A DNA stretch of 64,000 nucleotides from Phoronis australis (GCA_002633005.1 NMRA01000018.1:702128-766127); one strand, 5' to 3'. Shown: positions 49,977-62,035, counted from the stretch's first letter. The notes: generated by a model from the sequence alone, not told the origin. Numbers and translations: made by a program.

Positions 49977-50117
49977 CGTTCAGTAGACGCTAGGACCTAC
50001 GCTAGGACCTTGCAAAATCCTAGTCAAAGTCACATGTTCTCATTTAAAATACACGGCAATATCTCACGTAATCTCGCGAAGTCTTGCTTCTTAGCGAGGT
50101 CCTAGCGCTACTGAACG
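49977..50117. mobile_element. 141-bp foldback (MITE-like)
   Basis: The ends CGTTCAGTAGACGCTAGGACCT and, in reverse complement, CGTTCAGTAGCGCTAGGACC pair almost perfectly around a middle of about 95 bp. No clear target duplication. Confidence 0.7.
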
Positions 50118-50584
50118 GGAGGCTGTATAGGCCTACTAACAAGCTGTATTTTGACTATAGTCTTCACTGGTAGCTGGTGACTGAGGCTAACCAAGGTCTG
50201 CCGCGGCAGTGTGACACAGGACTAACCAGCCCGTAATTTCATGCAATTGTTTGAAACTACCCTTGAATATATGCAGCATTTATCATTTGACCGTTTTACT
50301 TCGACAAAACAGCTTGCAACCGCATGCATTTACCGTTCGCCAGTGTCTGGTCTCGATCCGCACCGGGTCCGATAGTCTGCGGTCCCGAGTCTAGCAAAAT
50401 AATTTCTGTCAAAATTTATTCGTCACATTTCTTCAGCAAATTCCATAAAATTGTCCGTAGTTTGATTTTATCAAAATTAAGGCGCGCTGTCGATTTTTTT
50501 TATCCCCGTTTGCTGGCTGGTAACAGTACAGGCACTGCTCCAGTCGCACAGACGGCGTTTTCTCGGCCTGGGTTCCTGAATGAA

Positions 50585-50660
50585 TTGTACTTCCGGGTTC
50601 GCGGCAAGTTCAAAATGGCGGTGTTTCTTCGGGTGCGAATCGTGAGTAGCGCGTTCATTT
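50585..50660 (+). promoter_or_regulatory. possible promoter and first exon
   Basis: An ETS-like TACTTCCGGG at about 50588 is followed by AAAATGGCGG at about 50612. From this ATG, MAVFLRVRI reads up to GTGAGT at about 50640, a good donor. No second exon was found. The same ATGGCGG word occurs near 48115. This is a guess from motifs alone. Confidence 0.3.
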
Positions 50661-50775
50661 AAACTGTTTTCAAGTACGGATCGTGTATTAGTTATGGGGT
50701 AGGTACTTCTTGGATCCTTATAACATCTTCTAACCATGTAATAAGGGTTAACAACGCGTGAGACAAGGACTTTAA

Positions 50776-51436
50776 AGGAGCATGTCACCCAAAAAACAAC
50801 CTAATTTGTATCAATTTAGATCGAGTAGTTCTACTTCATAACGACACGTACTGTTGCGTTCCCTGACACCTGACGGCAGACGGAAGTGTTGAAATTATGC
50901 AATGACGTCATCGGTTTTACACGCAGTCTGTTCAGCAGTTCACAACACGGGTTACTGGTGACAGCTTATCGCTTGAAGTCATGGTCTAATACCAATAAAT
51001 CATCAAACTTCGATGTAAAACCCTTATAAACACACCGAATTCGTATAAAAACGTGTTGTTTTATTTCGCTCTTACGGATTCATTGGTATTTGGACACACC
51101 GTAGCCTACAAAGTTCGACAGGCCAATAAGGTCCGTAGCAGGAGTTTGGGGTCGGACTAGATAATTTCGAAGAATCTTCCGTGAGATACAGACAGGAGAA
51201 CCTAGATCTGTGTTGTTTAGACTTGTGATTCTTTGAGTTCTAAACACAAAACGCTTGTTAGCCTGGCCATTGGCTCGGAGCACGATCAGGCTCGTCGCGG
51301 CCGGTCGGATAACGAGTCAATCGGATTGACTCGTTATCCCCGCCAGAGGCTCGGAAACTGATCAGACATCACGAACATAAACCAGCCAAAGTTCAGAAGA
51401 AACTAAACTTGCAGTCAAGAAAATACTATACTAGCT
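50776..51436 (+). mobile_element. Kolobok/T2-like copy C, truncated
   Basis: Starts after TTAA (50772-50775) with AGGAGCATGTCACCC and follows copy A (17723-18380) closely in the same orientation. It breaks off at TATACTAG near 51436, where palindrome sequence resumes, so the right two thirds are missing. Confidence 0.85.
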
Positions 51437-53101
51437 CAACATTGACAACCAGCTTTAACACCCACACTTGTATAATACACATATGCACTCGAATCAATTT
51501 ACAGGTGGGACGCTAAAGTGTCCTATCCATAGCTCGATGTCAACCACGAAAAAGGGCTGTGTTGTACAAATTTCATGTGTAATAAATACTGCACTGATGT
51601 GTTTTTCTAAGTGTTGCAAGTCAGAGTTTCCATGAGTATTAGATAATAAAACACTTAACTCCACCGATACCTCAGGTAAAATAATTTGACATTCTCGTAG
51701 TCTGTTTGTATTTCAAATTCATAGCACCACTGCAATTACCCCTTTTGAAATTCTGTATCTACTAGTGGTTTACACCTGATGCCTAGATTAACCAATGACA
51801 TTCTTAGCCCTATGTAGTATTTTAGTGTACATCTCGAATTCATAATATGTCAGTGATATCCTATAGTCACTGTTGGAATCGTCTGGTCCATTCTCACCTG
51901 AACCTGCAATGCTTCATCGAATCTGCGTTTCATTCCTTTACTTAGCAATCATCACAACTAAAATGTAAGTCACGGTGATGATTGTAAATACAACTGGCTG
52001 AAACATTGCTTCAAGAATTGTTGAGGGGAGGTTGGCGAAAACACTACTACAGAAGTAGCAATAGCCATTATAAGTTTCCCGTGCATTGAATAGTTAGTCA
52101 AAAATGTAGGATTTCTCAAAGTTACACGCTTGGGCCCACCCAACAAAAAAACTTGTAACTGCGTTTTATTTGATTACAACTTGTTCAACAGAACGTTCAT
52201 TTTTATATTCGGTAAACCGGTTCGCCATCTGATGAACAGTAGAAAAATTACTACCCGGAAGATTTTCACCTTTACAGGATTAGTGCTCCCCGTGAGTCTT
52301 CGGTACTTAAACGGTATAGTTAGCAATAACCATTTAATCAAGTGTGAGTTTTGGATTGCCTCGTGTTAATATACGTTCCCATTTTTCGGAACCACGTAAC
52401 GTTACTAAACGTCAAGCAGACATTACAAGACCGACAATTGTCATCGTTTTGAGGTCGTAATTTCAGCTTTAATTGTAAAGTTCTGAGCACCAGCTGCAAG
52501 AATTTTAATGTAATTCAGATTTCGAGCTTTGGAAAATCTTAATGATCTTGTTGACATGGTTTTTGTGATCCATAAATCTATAGAACTTTGTTGGTTTGTT
52601 AATGGGAGGGTGACAGTAATGGCGAGCAGGACGAACGATATCAGCAAAGCGGGTGGTTTCAATCAAAGCATGCAGGACACACAGTTCGCTGTCCAGAAAT
52701 GTTTTGATCTATATGTACTCGACAAAGGCTCAGCTTTCAAATGTAGTATGTCACATTTCTGAATGATTTTGCGCCGTAAAAGAAACAACGATAGAATGAA
52801 GGGTATTACCACCTGTTACACAGCTTGATTCGAGTGGGTTGAAAAAGTAACGAAAATAAGTAACTTGCGAATACGTTTCAATTATGAATTTTACATTTTC
52901 ACGTAGACACAAGTTGTGCTTATTCAGCATGCCATTCTCAGTTTATGTTAATTTGTCGTTGTTCCACAGTGATGCAACAAATAGGCTAAAATTTGATGGT
53001 TTCCGAAGCCATAAACTAGCCAAAAATTTCGAGGGGACAGTTTTCTGTGAAGAAGTCAGATATTTTAAATAAAATTATTTTAGCTGTTGACCATTCCACC
53101 T

Positions 53102-54020
53102 AAGAGTAACAAGAGCAACGCGGAGCGTTGAAATGCGCCCACGAATGCATTGCAAATGGTGCGCTGTTAGGGTTATTTATTTGTATCATAAAAATGGCCA
53201 CTAGATGGCGCAAAAACAAACAATCCATCCAAAAACAGGAACATGCCATATTTCATAAAAATCTGTCAAGGAACTTTAGAGAAACAAAGGAAAACTGAAT
53301 AAAATGAAATTACCACTACTGGGCACAGTGTCCGTTGGATCCGCCTGAAAGTCGTCGACGTCTGTTGTTATCTTCATATAAATACATTTACAAAATTTAG
53401 TAAAGATCCTGCACTGGGTTTAAGAGATATGGGCGCAAAACAAAACTACCACAGTAGTCAGTCACCATCATCAAAGGTCGTCTTCACACTGAGAACATAT
53501 ATGCCAATTTTCAAACGATTTGGTTGATACAGGGGTGGACACCAAAACAAGATTTGAAAACAGCAAAAATGGCCACTAGGTGGTGCAAAATATCTCAATT
53601 CCATCCAAAAACAGGAATATAGTGTCATCACACCGATAGATGCCTATATTTAAATTTTTATGAAACTCTGTTGAAGACCTTTGAAGAAACTGAGTTAAAC
53701 GTAAATAACTAAAATTGCCACTAGGGGGCACAGCAATATTCAGATCTGTCCGAAAGTCGTCGCCATCTGTAGTCAACATCATATAAATACACTTGCTAAA
53801 TTAAGTAAAGATCCTGCGAACGGTTTAGGAGATACAGCCATAGCGGAAAGATAAACAAAACTGCCACTAGGAGGGGCCACAGTAGTCGAAATCGTCGGAA
53901 AATCATCGTCAACCGTTCTCTTTATAGTAAGCACATACATGCCAATTTTCACAATCATCCTTTGAGCGCTTTGATTGATAGAGATCTGGACGCAAAAAAA
54001 GGACTAAAAAACAGTAAAAA
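53102..54020 (+). repeat. CCACTAGG repeat array, part 1
   Basis: Six units, cores at about 53198, 53319, 53449, 53575, 53715 and 53862. Three unit types alternate: GGCCACTAGRTGGYGC, TTGCCACTAGGGGGCAC and CTGCCACTAGGAGGCGC. Each is followed by a conserved context (CCATCCAAAAAC, ATCCGTCCGAAAGTCGTC, GTCGGAAAATCATCG). The first 700 bp are a direct copy of 60607-61300. Confidence 0.9.
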
Positions 54021-54398
54021 TAAAAATAAGCTATCCGTGAAATGTCATGTTCCAGCGTCTGCCTGACTTTCAGTGACTCTTAAAAACTGCTATGTTGCTC
54101 AAGTGGTAACTCTCAGTGCTGATACTGGTGAACTCAAAACTGCATGTACATGTATAAAAGCACATGACAGAAAGAAGACCAATATCAGCTCATACGGGAG
54201 CATATTTCCCCGGAGCACTGTGTTGCTGCTGTAGTCTGCGGTATTCGTAAGCTATATGGTCGAGGGTCACACGTGTCCGGTTTATTGGTTCTAATAATTG
54301 TTACGGCAATCATGAGCTAGAAATAGTGTTGAGAGTAATAATAAACTGTTTATCTATAATCAAATTTAAAAGGAACTCAAATTGGACATTGTTTAAGT

Positions 54399-54800
54399 TT
54401 GAGTTTACCCCGTGCACAAATTATGTCCATGGCACGTTTTCGTTGTTCCAGCCACAGTCTCATGATTGAAGCTGGCAGGCACTTGAATTTGGATAAGGTA
54501 AACAGAGTGTGTCCCTTCTGCCACAATGTTGTAAAAGACGAGTATCAATTCCTACTAAGCTGTTATGAATATTCTGAACTGAGAGAAAATTATATTGAAG
54601 TGTACTACTGGAACTTTCCGTCTTCTTTAAATTCAATCTAGTGATGATGCTAAATTAGTTAATCTATTTAAATACGTATTTTATGCTTTTCGACTCCGTG
54701 AGAGCTTGCTGCACTCTTAAGGATGTATGATGTTACACGTAGTTGTTCTTTTGTACAGTGGGCCTGTGGCCTTTATTACAGAAATAAATTGACTGATTGG
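54399..54800 (+). mobile_element. LINE 3' tail fragment
   Basis: Frame 54399-54638 encodes ARFRCSSHSLMIEAGRH, CPFCHNVVKDEYQFLLSC and ELRENY, the cysteine/histidine C-terminus of LINE ORF2 proteins. After a stop the reading goes on with LVNLFKYVFYAFRLRESLL. It ends with GCCTTTATTACAGAAATAAATTGACTGATTGG, a typical short LINE 3' end. The RT core is missing. Confidence 0.75.
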
Positions 54801-55450
54801 TTGAAATTGTGGCAATAATAGATAATTATAACAGTAATGGATATTTGTGACAGTAATGAATATTTATAACAATGATGTTTATCTATTTGTTTGATACTTC
54901 TAATAACAACACGTATTTACGAGTAAACTTAGATAATGAAGTAAAAATAAGATCGTAAGACAAACGAGAACATCCTTAGCCACATAGACTTATGCATGTA
55001 TGTCACCTTAGTATATTTCTGTAATAAATCAGCCAATCTGAAACCAAAAATATTGACAACTATTGTATAACCACAGTAATAAATGTTTTTTCGTGGAAAA
55101 GTATATATAACAGTTATATATATATAGTGACTATGAATATTTCAGGCTTCTGATTGGCTGATACGTTACTGTAGTAAATACATGTATGATGACAGTAATG
55201 GCAGGACTAATAACAGCAATGTATATCTATAAATTAATAAGTATGCGTCGGTTTCATTACCCCTGAGTTCTAACTGGGCGATATATTACTGTACTGAACA
55301 TTTATTGCTGAGTATATATTTATTTAGGTTGTTATTTCTTACATTTGGTTAGCTGAAGAATTATTACTGTAGTAATTCGGTAGATGATTACAGTAATAAG
55401 TCAGAGTTAAGACGTGCTTAGTCAATAATATACGTAAATGCTGTACTGTG
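54801..55450. repeat. AT-rich zone with recurring ACAGTAAT / ATTACTGT words
   Basis: About nine occurrences of ACAGTAAT or its complement in 600 bp (near 54824, 54849, 55073, 55170, 55193, 55290, 55362, 55390), often beside GATTGGCTGA-like words. No coding capacity. Could be a decayed tandem repeat. Confidence 0.5.
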
Positions 55451-56640
55451 TATTTGCGCAATTGCCGAACTTGCTACTTGTGGTCGTAAACAAAACTGAT
55501 GGCCACTGTATCAACATAAGAATAGACACCGAACTCAGAAGTCAGTGGGCCCAGATATCGCGGGTACTTTCACCTGGCAATTTATTTTTGATCTTCTGGA
55601 TTAATAAAATTTGAATTCATTATTGGAAAAGATCCCACGTTCTAGGCTGCAGATTTTTGTAAAGCTTTGGAAAACTATGAATTAAATTGTTTCCTTCATG
55701 AGAAATGTTGGAATGATTAGAGTGGCGGGACAGGTGGAGATTCCCGTTGTACTCACGCGAGGTTTTATCAATAATACCGTTACAAGCAGTAGACAGCGCA
55801 AAGGTTTCACCTGCGTGTCTATTGAGTGGCGAATACAATACACCTTATGTTTATTGTTGTTAGCAATTCGTAAATCACTCTCTGGAGGTGCGCCACCGTC
55901 ACGCATAACAGCTAGGGTAATATTTTGGAGTTCAGTATGGTAACGGAATCTACAACTACATGTGATTTTTGTTGTGGGTTTCAGAATGGTTCCCCATAAC
56001 ATTAATTGAGTTATTACTGTTTGATCTTGCCCTTAAAATATCACGTTTAGCACTTTCTGTCACCATAATTTAGTTTTTAATGAGTTTCAAGTTCAAATAT
56101 TCCCTGAGAAAAATGGTGTTCCTATCCGTGAGAAAGTTAACTTCAATTCAGAAGACAACACCGAACACATGAGCTAATCAGTCATTACTGGGTGGCCTAA
56201 ACTGGTAAGCACTTGTAGCCTTCTAAAATGTGTTACAGCTAAGTTATCCATAGCGAGAGATTTTCAATACTTCATTTTTTGTTTTCTTCAGCGCGCATTT
56301 GAGTGTTGAGTGTCACCTTCTTTTGTACGTAACTATATTTCCTCTGTACATATCCTTAGGTCAATCATTATCACCTGTTTTTCCTTATTACGTCTTCAAA
56401 TACATAAGTGTTTTGTATTCACTTGCAACAGAGCTAATGGTTTCCCAAGATTGACTTTATATGTTGCGCTTTTCAACTAAGTTGCAATTTATTTACCTGT
56501 AAGCGAGCCTATGATATAATTCTGTTGTTTAAAAATGACTCCCCTAATTGTCCAGACTACCTTATTCATTTAACAACCCTTGAATTGTCAATAAGCATTG
56601 GTGTATAAATTGTTAAATCCGGCTATCCTTTGAGTGCCTC
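55451..56640. other. no recognisable gene
   Basis: Overlapping short frames at 55620-56002 on both strands, none with a domain. Possibly the 5' UTR of the LINE that follows. Confidence 0.4.
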
Positions 56641-58545
56641 GAGTAGAGTGAGTTTCTTCTCACGGGCATCTAACGAGATATCAGGCTATGCGGGTTCAGC
56701 TTACTGTTGTGCCTGACTATTGTTTACTTAACACCTGTATGGATTACGGAATTGTCATTGGCATGTGCCTTCTTTTAGCCTGCGATGTTGAAGAAAGTCC
56801 TGGGCCTGAAGACAACACTACCTTTAAAATCATATTTTCAAATATTAATAGCATTAAATCCAACAATTTTTCCAGATTCCAATTTCTAAAAAACTTTGTT
56901 CTGTCTTAGGATAATATGATTGTCGCTGTTTGTGAAACTTTTAATGTTACCAAAGACGACCTTGATAATGAACTAATCATTCCTAGTTACAGTGTAGCCT
57001 ATCACAGTAACAGTGGCCGTGGCATCATCTTATTCACTAAAAACACTCACATTTAAATTATGTCCTAGCTTAACTTGTCTTCAGTGATGCAACTGCTGGA
57101 TCGAAATTAATTTCGGTCACAGAAAAAATTACTATGGGTTGTTTTATTCATCACCTTCTCAATCACCAACTGAAAGAAAACTCTACTTCAAAGCCCTAGC
57201 TGATCAGTTAGTGGAACTTAACCGCAATAGCGTTAGTATAATCATAAATGGTGATTTTAACGCCCGAAACTCTACATGGTACAATGATGATCATGACAAT
57301 ACAGCCGGACAGCAATTGTTTGATATCTTATTCTCTAATGACTGCATACAGCTAATTAATGAGCCAACCCGCATCACCGACTTTTCTCATTCATGTATTG
57401 TTCTCTGCATAACAAACAATTTGAGTGTCATTGACTCATGTTCTGTACTTCCTCCTGTAGGCAATTCTGATCACCACACAATCGAAACCACTCTAACACC
57501 TAAAAACCGGTTAAAGAACAACACACCACACGAACCATTTGGAAATATGATCAAGTTGACACCGACAAATTACGTCAGGATATCACCTACACTGACTGGG
57601 ATTCCATATTGGACACTGGCGACATTGATGACATTGTTTCACTCTTCAGTTGGAGAAATTACAGTATCAAGCTGCCTTACTCATAACTGGAGCTTACAGG
57701 GGATCCAATAGTGTTAAGGTTTTGAATAGTCTCAAGTGGCCCAAACTGTCTACTCGACGCAATCTTCACATGACCACATTCGAAGTAATAAACAACGTCT
57801 CTGTCAAAAAATGTTTTATCTACACAATAGACAAGGCCATCGTAGTAATTTGAGATCCTCCACCCCATATGCAATCCTCCGTCATGCAGTCAGGCATTCA
57901 GAAGGTCATGATGTGCATCAACAACTGGAATGCTCTTCCAGTCTCTGTTAAGGAAAGCAACTCTTTTACGAGTATAAAAAATAATTTTAGAACTGTTTTC
58001 AAAATTTTGATAACTCAGCACCCTTAGCTCAATCCTCCTTTTCCCGCGATAACGAAATAACATTGTACATATCAAGATGTGGTCTTTTCCTCAATTCTGA
58101 CAAGTTTAGGCATAACTTTAGTAACGTTTCTCCAAACTGTAAATGTGGTGACCATCAATCTTATCCTCATATTTTCTTCAAATGTCCCCTCATCGAATAC
58201 CTGAGAGACTCACTCTTTCGTGCACTCAATGAAAACCAATGAATTGTTAATGTTCTCTATTCTTGTAATAATATCCCTACTAAAGTTACATCATTATTGA
58301 ATGGTATTCCTAACTTTGACGTCGTTCTCAATGAATTCCTTCTAAGCAACGTTAGCAAATTTTTATGTACTGTTTATCAATATTGCTGCTTCTGATTTCC
58401 ATACATGAATATGTACATGTTTTTGTTTTTATGTATTCGCAATAACATATCTAAATATTGGGATACTTACATTAGATATTAATTAAATGTATAAACCTCT
58501 ATGTATATTAGTTTCATTTATGAATTGTTTACAACCTAGATGCCT
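56641..58545 (+). mobile_element. CR1-like LINE with 2A-like N-terminus and internal deletion
   Basis: ATG at 56688; GMCLLLACDVEESPGP with the 2A-like motif at 56784-56807, then the endonuclease start (KIIFSNINSI). After frameshifts the endonuclease goes on with IAVCETFN, GRGIILFTK, INGDFNARNSTW (57139-57711 frame), NEPTRITDFSHS and NSDHHTIETTL. Near 57648 the reading jumps straight to the RT C-terminus (LEKLQYQAALLITGAYRGSN, SLKWPKLSTRRNLH), so the RT core is deleted. A C/H-rich tail (PHIFFKCPLIEYLRDSLF) and 3' UTR run to about 58545, where the CCACTAGG array resumes. Confidence 0.85.
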
Positions 58546-58554
58546 GTAATCAAA

Positions 58555-59830
58555 ATTTTAGGAAAATGCGTTGACGTCCGTTGAAGACAGAGAGGCAAAC
58601 GTAAAATCTAAAATTGCCACTAGGGAGCACACCATGGCTCAGATCCGTCCGAAAGTCGTCGTTGTTCTTTGTCACCATCATGTAAATACACTTGTTAAAT
58701 TTAGTAATGATTTGCAAACGGTTTAAGAGATACATGAACACCCATGGCGCAAAAAACGAAACTGCCACTAAGAGGCGCTACAGTAGCTGAAGTCATCGGA
58801 AAACCACTGTCAGCCGTCCACGTCATAGTAAAAACATACATGTCAATTTTCACAATTATCCTGAAAGCAATTTGGTTGATAGAGGGATGGACGCCAAAAA
58901 CAGATTCGAAAAAGGTAAAGTTGGCCACTAGGTGGCGCAAACTAAGTCGAATCCATCTGAAAACGGAAAGATAGCGTCACGACACTAACAGAAGCCAGTA
59001 CGCCAATTTTTTTGAAAATACGTTGAGGACCTTTGAAGATACAGAGGTTAACGTAAAAAAATAAAATTGCAACCAGGGGCACACCAGTAATCAAATCCGT
59101 CCGAAAGTCGTCCTCGTCCTTTGTCAACATCACATAAATGTACTTTCTAAATTTGGTAGATCCTGCATACGGTTTAGGAGATACAGCCAAAGGCGCAAAA
59201 AAGAAACTACCACTAGGAGGCGCCACGTTGGAAAATCATCGTCAGCCGTCCTCTTCATAGTAAGAACATACATGCCAATTTCCACAATTATCATTTTTAG
59301 AGCGCTTTGGTTGATAGAGGGGTGGACGACTAAAAACATACTCGAAAACAATAAAAATGGCCACTAGCTGGCGCAAATTACGTCGAATCTATCCAAAAAC
59401 GGGTGGATAGCGTCATCTCACTAATAGATGTCTACATGCCACATTTTATGTAAATACGCGGAAGACCTATACAGGTAAAAGCGTAAAAAACTAAAATTGC
59501 CACTACTGCCTAGGGGGCAGACCGGTAATCGAAACCGTCCGAAAGTTCGCTCATGCCGTCCCCTCTATGAAAGTAACACATGTGCAAATTTTCGTGAACA
59601 TACGTCAAACGGTTTTGGAGTTAGAGCAGCGGACGCCGGACGCCTAACGGACGAACGCCGCCCGGGCGGACGCATAAAAATGACACTAAGAGGCACCACA
59701 ATAGTTGGACCCATCCGAAAATCAATGTCAGTCATGCCCTTGTCAGTGAGAATACATCTTAACATTTTCATAATGATCCTATGAAGAGTTTGGCAGACAC
59801 AGTCAAACAACAGAAACTAGACTCGAAAAA
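58555..59830 (+). repeat. CCACTAGG repeat array, part 2
   Basis: Cores at about 58617, 58762, 58923, 59068, 59208, 59358, 59496 and 59682, intervals of 138-186 bp. The same three alternating unit types as part 1. Possibly continuous with part 1 before the LINE inserted. Confidence 0.9.
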
Positions 59831-60114
59831 TTAAAAACAGCCTACAGAATCTACCCTCTGACACAGCGCTACCTATACTGAAAAGTGACCCAGTGGAAAC
59901 ATGCACACGCCTATGCACGGTGCTTTGGGCTTAGCCATGGGATCGGGGTTTCCTTGATTTTGTTTACTTCGATCATTGCCGTTTTAATAAATTGCAAATA
60001 TTCAAGTCAAAGGTGGTCGCCATACTACGTAACAGTAAACTGAAAGAGGTTTCTCAGATTTCAACCAGTGGGAATGACTGAATGTTATGACGTCAGTTTT
60101 ACAAATGAGAGGCC

Positions 60115-62035
60115 ATGATAAACAATATTCCACAGTGTATACAGAAGCAGGCAACAAAAACAGGCTTAGAAATATTTAAAACGGCCATTAGGTGGCACAG
60201 ATTACGTCAAGTCGGTTCCAAAAAACTGTGTTGTCATCTTCATTATAACTTGTTTACCAAATTTCATGAAAAAATATCAAGGAACTCTGAAGATACAAAG
60301 GCAAACGTAAAAACTAAAATTGCCACTAGGGGAAACAGCGGTGGTCAGAATCGTCCAAAAAGTCGTGGGCAGCCATAGTCACATATAGGAAAACACCCAC
60401 AAACGTTTACATATTTTCTGCAAAAATCTGGAACTACAGACATGGCTCCAAAAATACAAAATTACGAGTACGGGATGCCACAGATGTCAAACTCATCTGA
60501 AAATCAACATCAGCCATAGTCTTCTCATCAGGAACACAACCATGATTTTCATAATGATCCTTTGAGCAGTTTTGGCAGATAAACAGGCGGAGGACAAAAA
60601 TGCATTACAAGAGCAACGCGGAGCGTTAAAATGCGCCCACGAATGCATCGCAAATGGTGTGCTTTTAAGGTTATCTATATGTATCATAAAAATGGCCAAT
60701 AGATGGTGCAAAAATGTACAATCCATCCAAAAACGGGAACATGCCATATTTCATAAAAATCTGTCACGGAACTTCCGAGAAACAAAAGGAAAACAGAAGA
60801 GAATGAAATTGCTACTTTTGGGAACAGCGTCCGTTCGATCCGCCTAAAAGTTGTCGTATGTTTTCTTCATATAAATTCACTACAACATTTAATACAGATC
60901 CTGTAGTGGGTCTTAATGATACAGCTATGGGCGAAAAACAAAACTACCACTAAGAGACGCCACAGTAGTCAGTCGTCATCATCAAAGCTCCACTTCACAC
61001 AGAAAACATATGCCAATTTTCAAAACCATCCCTAAAATGATTTGGTTGATCAAGGGGTGGACGCCAAAAACAAGATTTAAAAACAGCACAAATGGCCACT
61101 AGATGGTGCAAAATATCTCGCTTCCATCCAAAAACAGGATAATAGCGCCATCTCACCAATAGATGCCTATGAAATTTTATGAAATTCTGTTGAGGACCTT
61201 TGAAGATACCGACTGGTAAACGTAAAGGTAAGCGTAAAAACTAAAATTGCCACTAGAGGGCGTACCAGTAGTCAGATCCGTTCGAAAATCGTCACCGTCC
61301 GTTGTCAACATCATATAATACACTTGCAAAGTTAAGATCCCGCAAACAGGTTAATAGGAGATACAGCCATGAGCGCAAAAAATACCTCTAGGAGGCGCAA
61401 CAGTAGTCGAGCTCGTCGGAAAATCATCGTCAGCCATCCACTTCATAGTAAAAACACACATGCCAATTTTCACATTTATCCTGAAAACTGTTTGGTTGAT
61501 AGACGAGTGGACGCCAAAAAACAGACTCACAAACAGTAAAAATGGCCACTATGTGGCGCAAACTGGGTCAAACCCATCTGAAAACGGAGAGATAGAGTCA
61601 CCTCATTAACACATGCCAGTATGCCAAATTTTATGAAAATACATTGAGGACCTTTAAACATACAGAGTTTAACGCAAAAAAATAAAATTGCCACTAGGGG
61701 GCACACCAGTAGTCAGATCCGTCTGAAAGTCGTCGTCCTCTGTTGTTAACATCATATAAATACACTTAATAAATTTAGTAAAGATCATCTGAACGGTTCA
61801 GGAGATACAGCTATAGGCGCAAAAAAAAACTGCCACTAGGAGGCGCCACAGTAATCGAAGTCGTCGGAAAATCATCGTCAACCGTCGTCTTCATAGTAAA
61901 AACATACAAGCCAATTTTCACAATCATACTTAGAGCGGTTTGGTTTATAGAGAGGTGGACGCTAAAAAGCAGACTCGAAAACAGTAAAAATGGCTACTAG
62001 GTGGCGCAAACTACGCCGAATCGGATTTGATAGGT
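60115..62035 (+). repeat. CCACTAGG repeat array, part 3
   Basis: Cores at about 60182, 60320, 60688, 60810, 60945, 61091, 61245, 61382, 61541, 61687, 61830 and 61988. From 60688 the intervals are 122-159 bp. At 60607 a GAGCAACGCGGAGCGTT stretch starts a direct copy of 53102 onwards. The open frames in this zone are chance readings of the repeat. Confidence 0.9.

Larger units (their letters stand above)
45673..51437. other. right-arm-specific block
   Basis: 5.8 kb with no match in the left arm. It carries Kolobok-like copies B and C, the repeat shared with 21040-21310, and a promoter-like patch. The parts 45673-46383 and 48022-49560 show no gene that I can support. Confidence 0.8.
38425..52712 (-). 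repeat. giant palindrome, right arm
   Basis: Inverted counterpart of 21953-36668. The right-only block is 45673-51437. Identity appears highest over the DUF229 exon and lower in flanks. Confidence 0.95.

Noticed and set aside
55620-56002. Overlapping frames of 72 and 106 codons on the minus strand
   Set aside because: No recognisable domain, and overlapped by an equal frame on the other strand.
60572-60847. 91-codon frame in the repeat array
   Set aside because: It crosses several repeat units and has no domain; a chance reading.
53102-62035. CRISPR-like array
   Set aside because: Units diverge, spacers are as conserved as the cores, and the DNA is eukaryotic. It is a dispersed repeat array.
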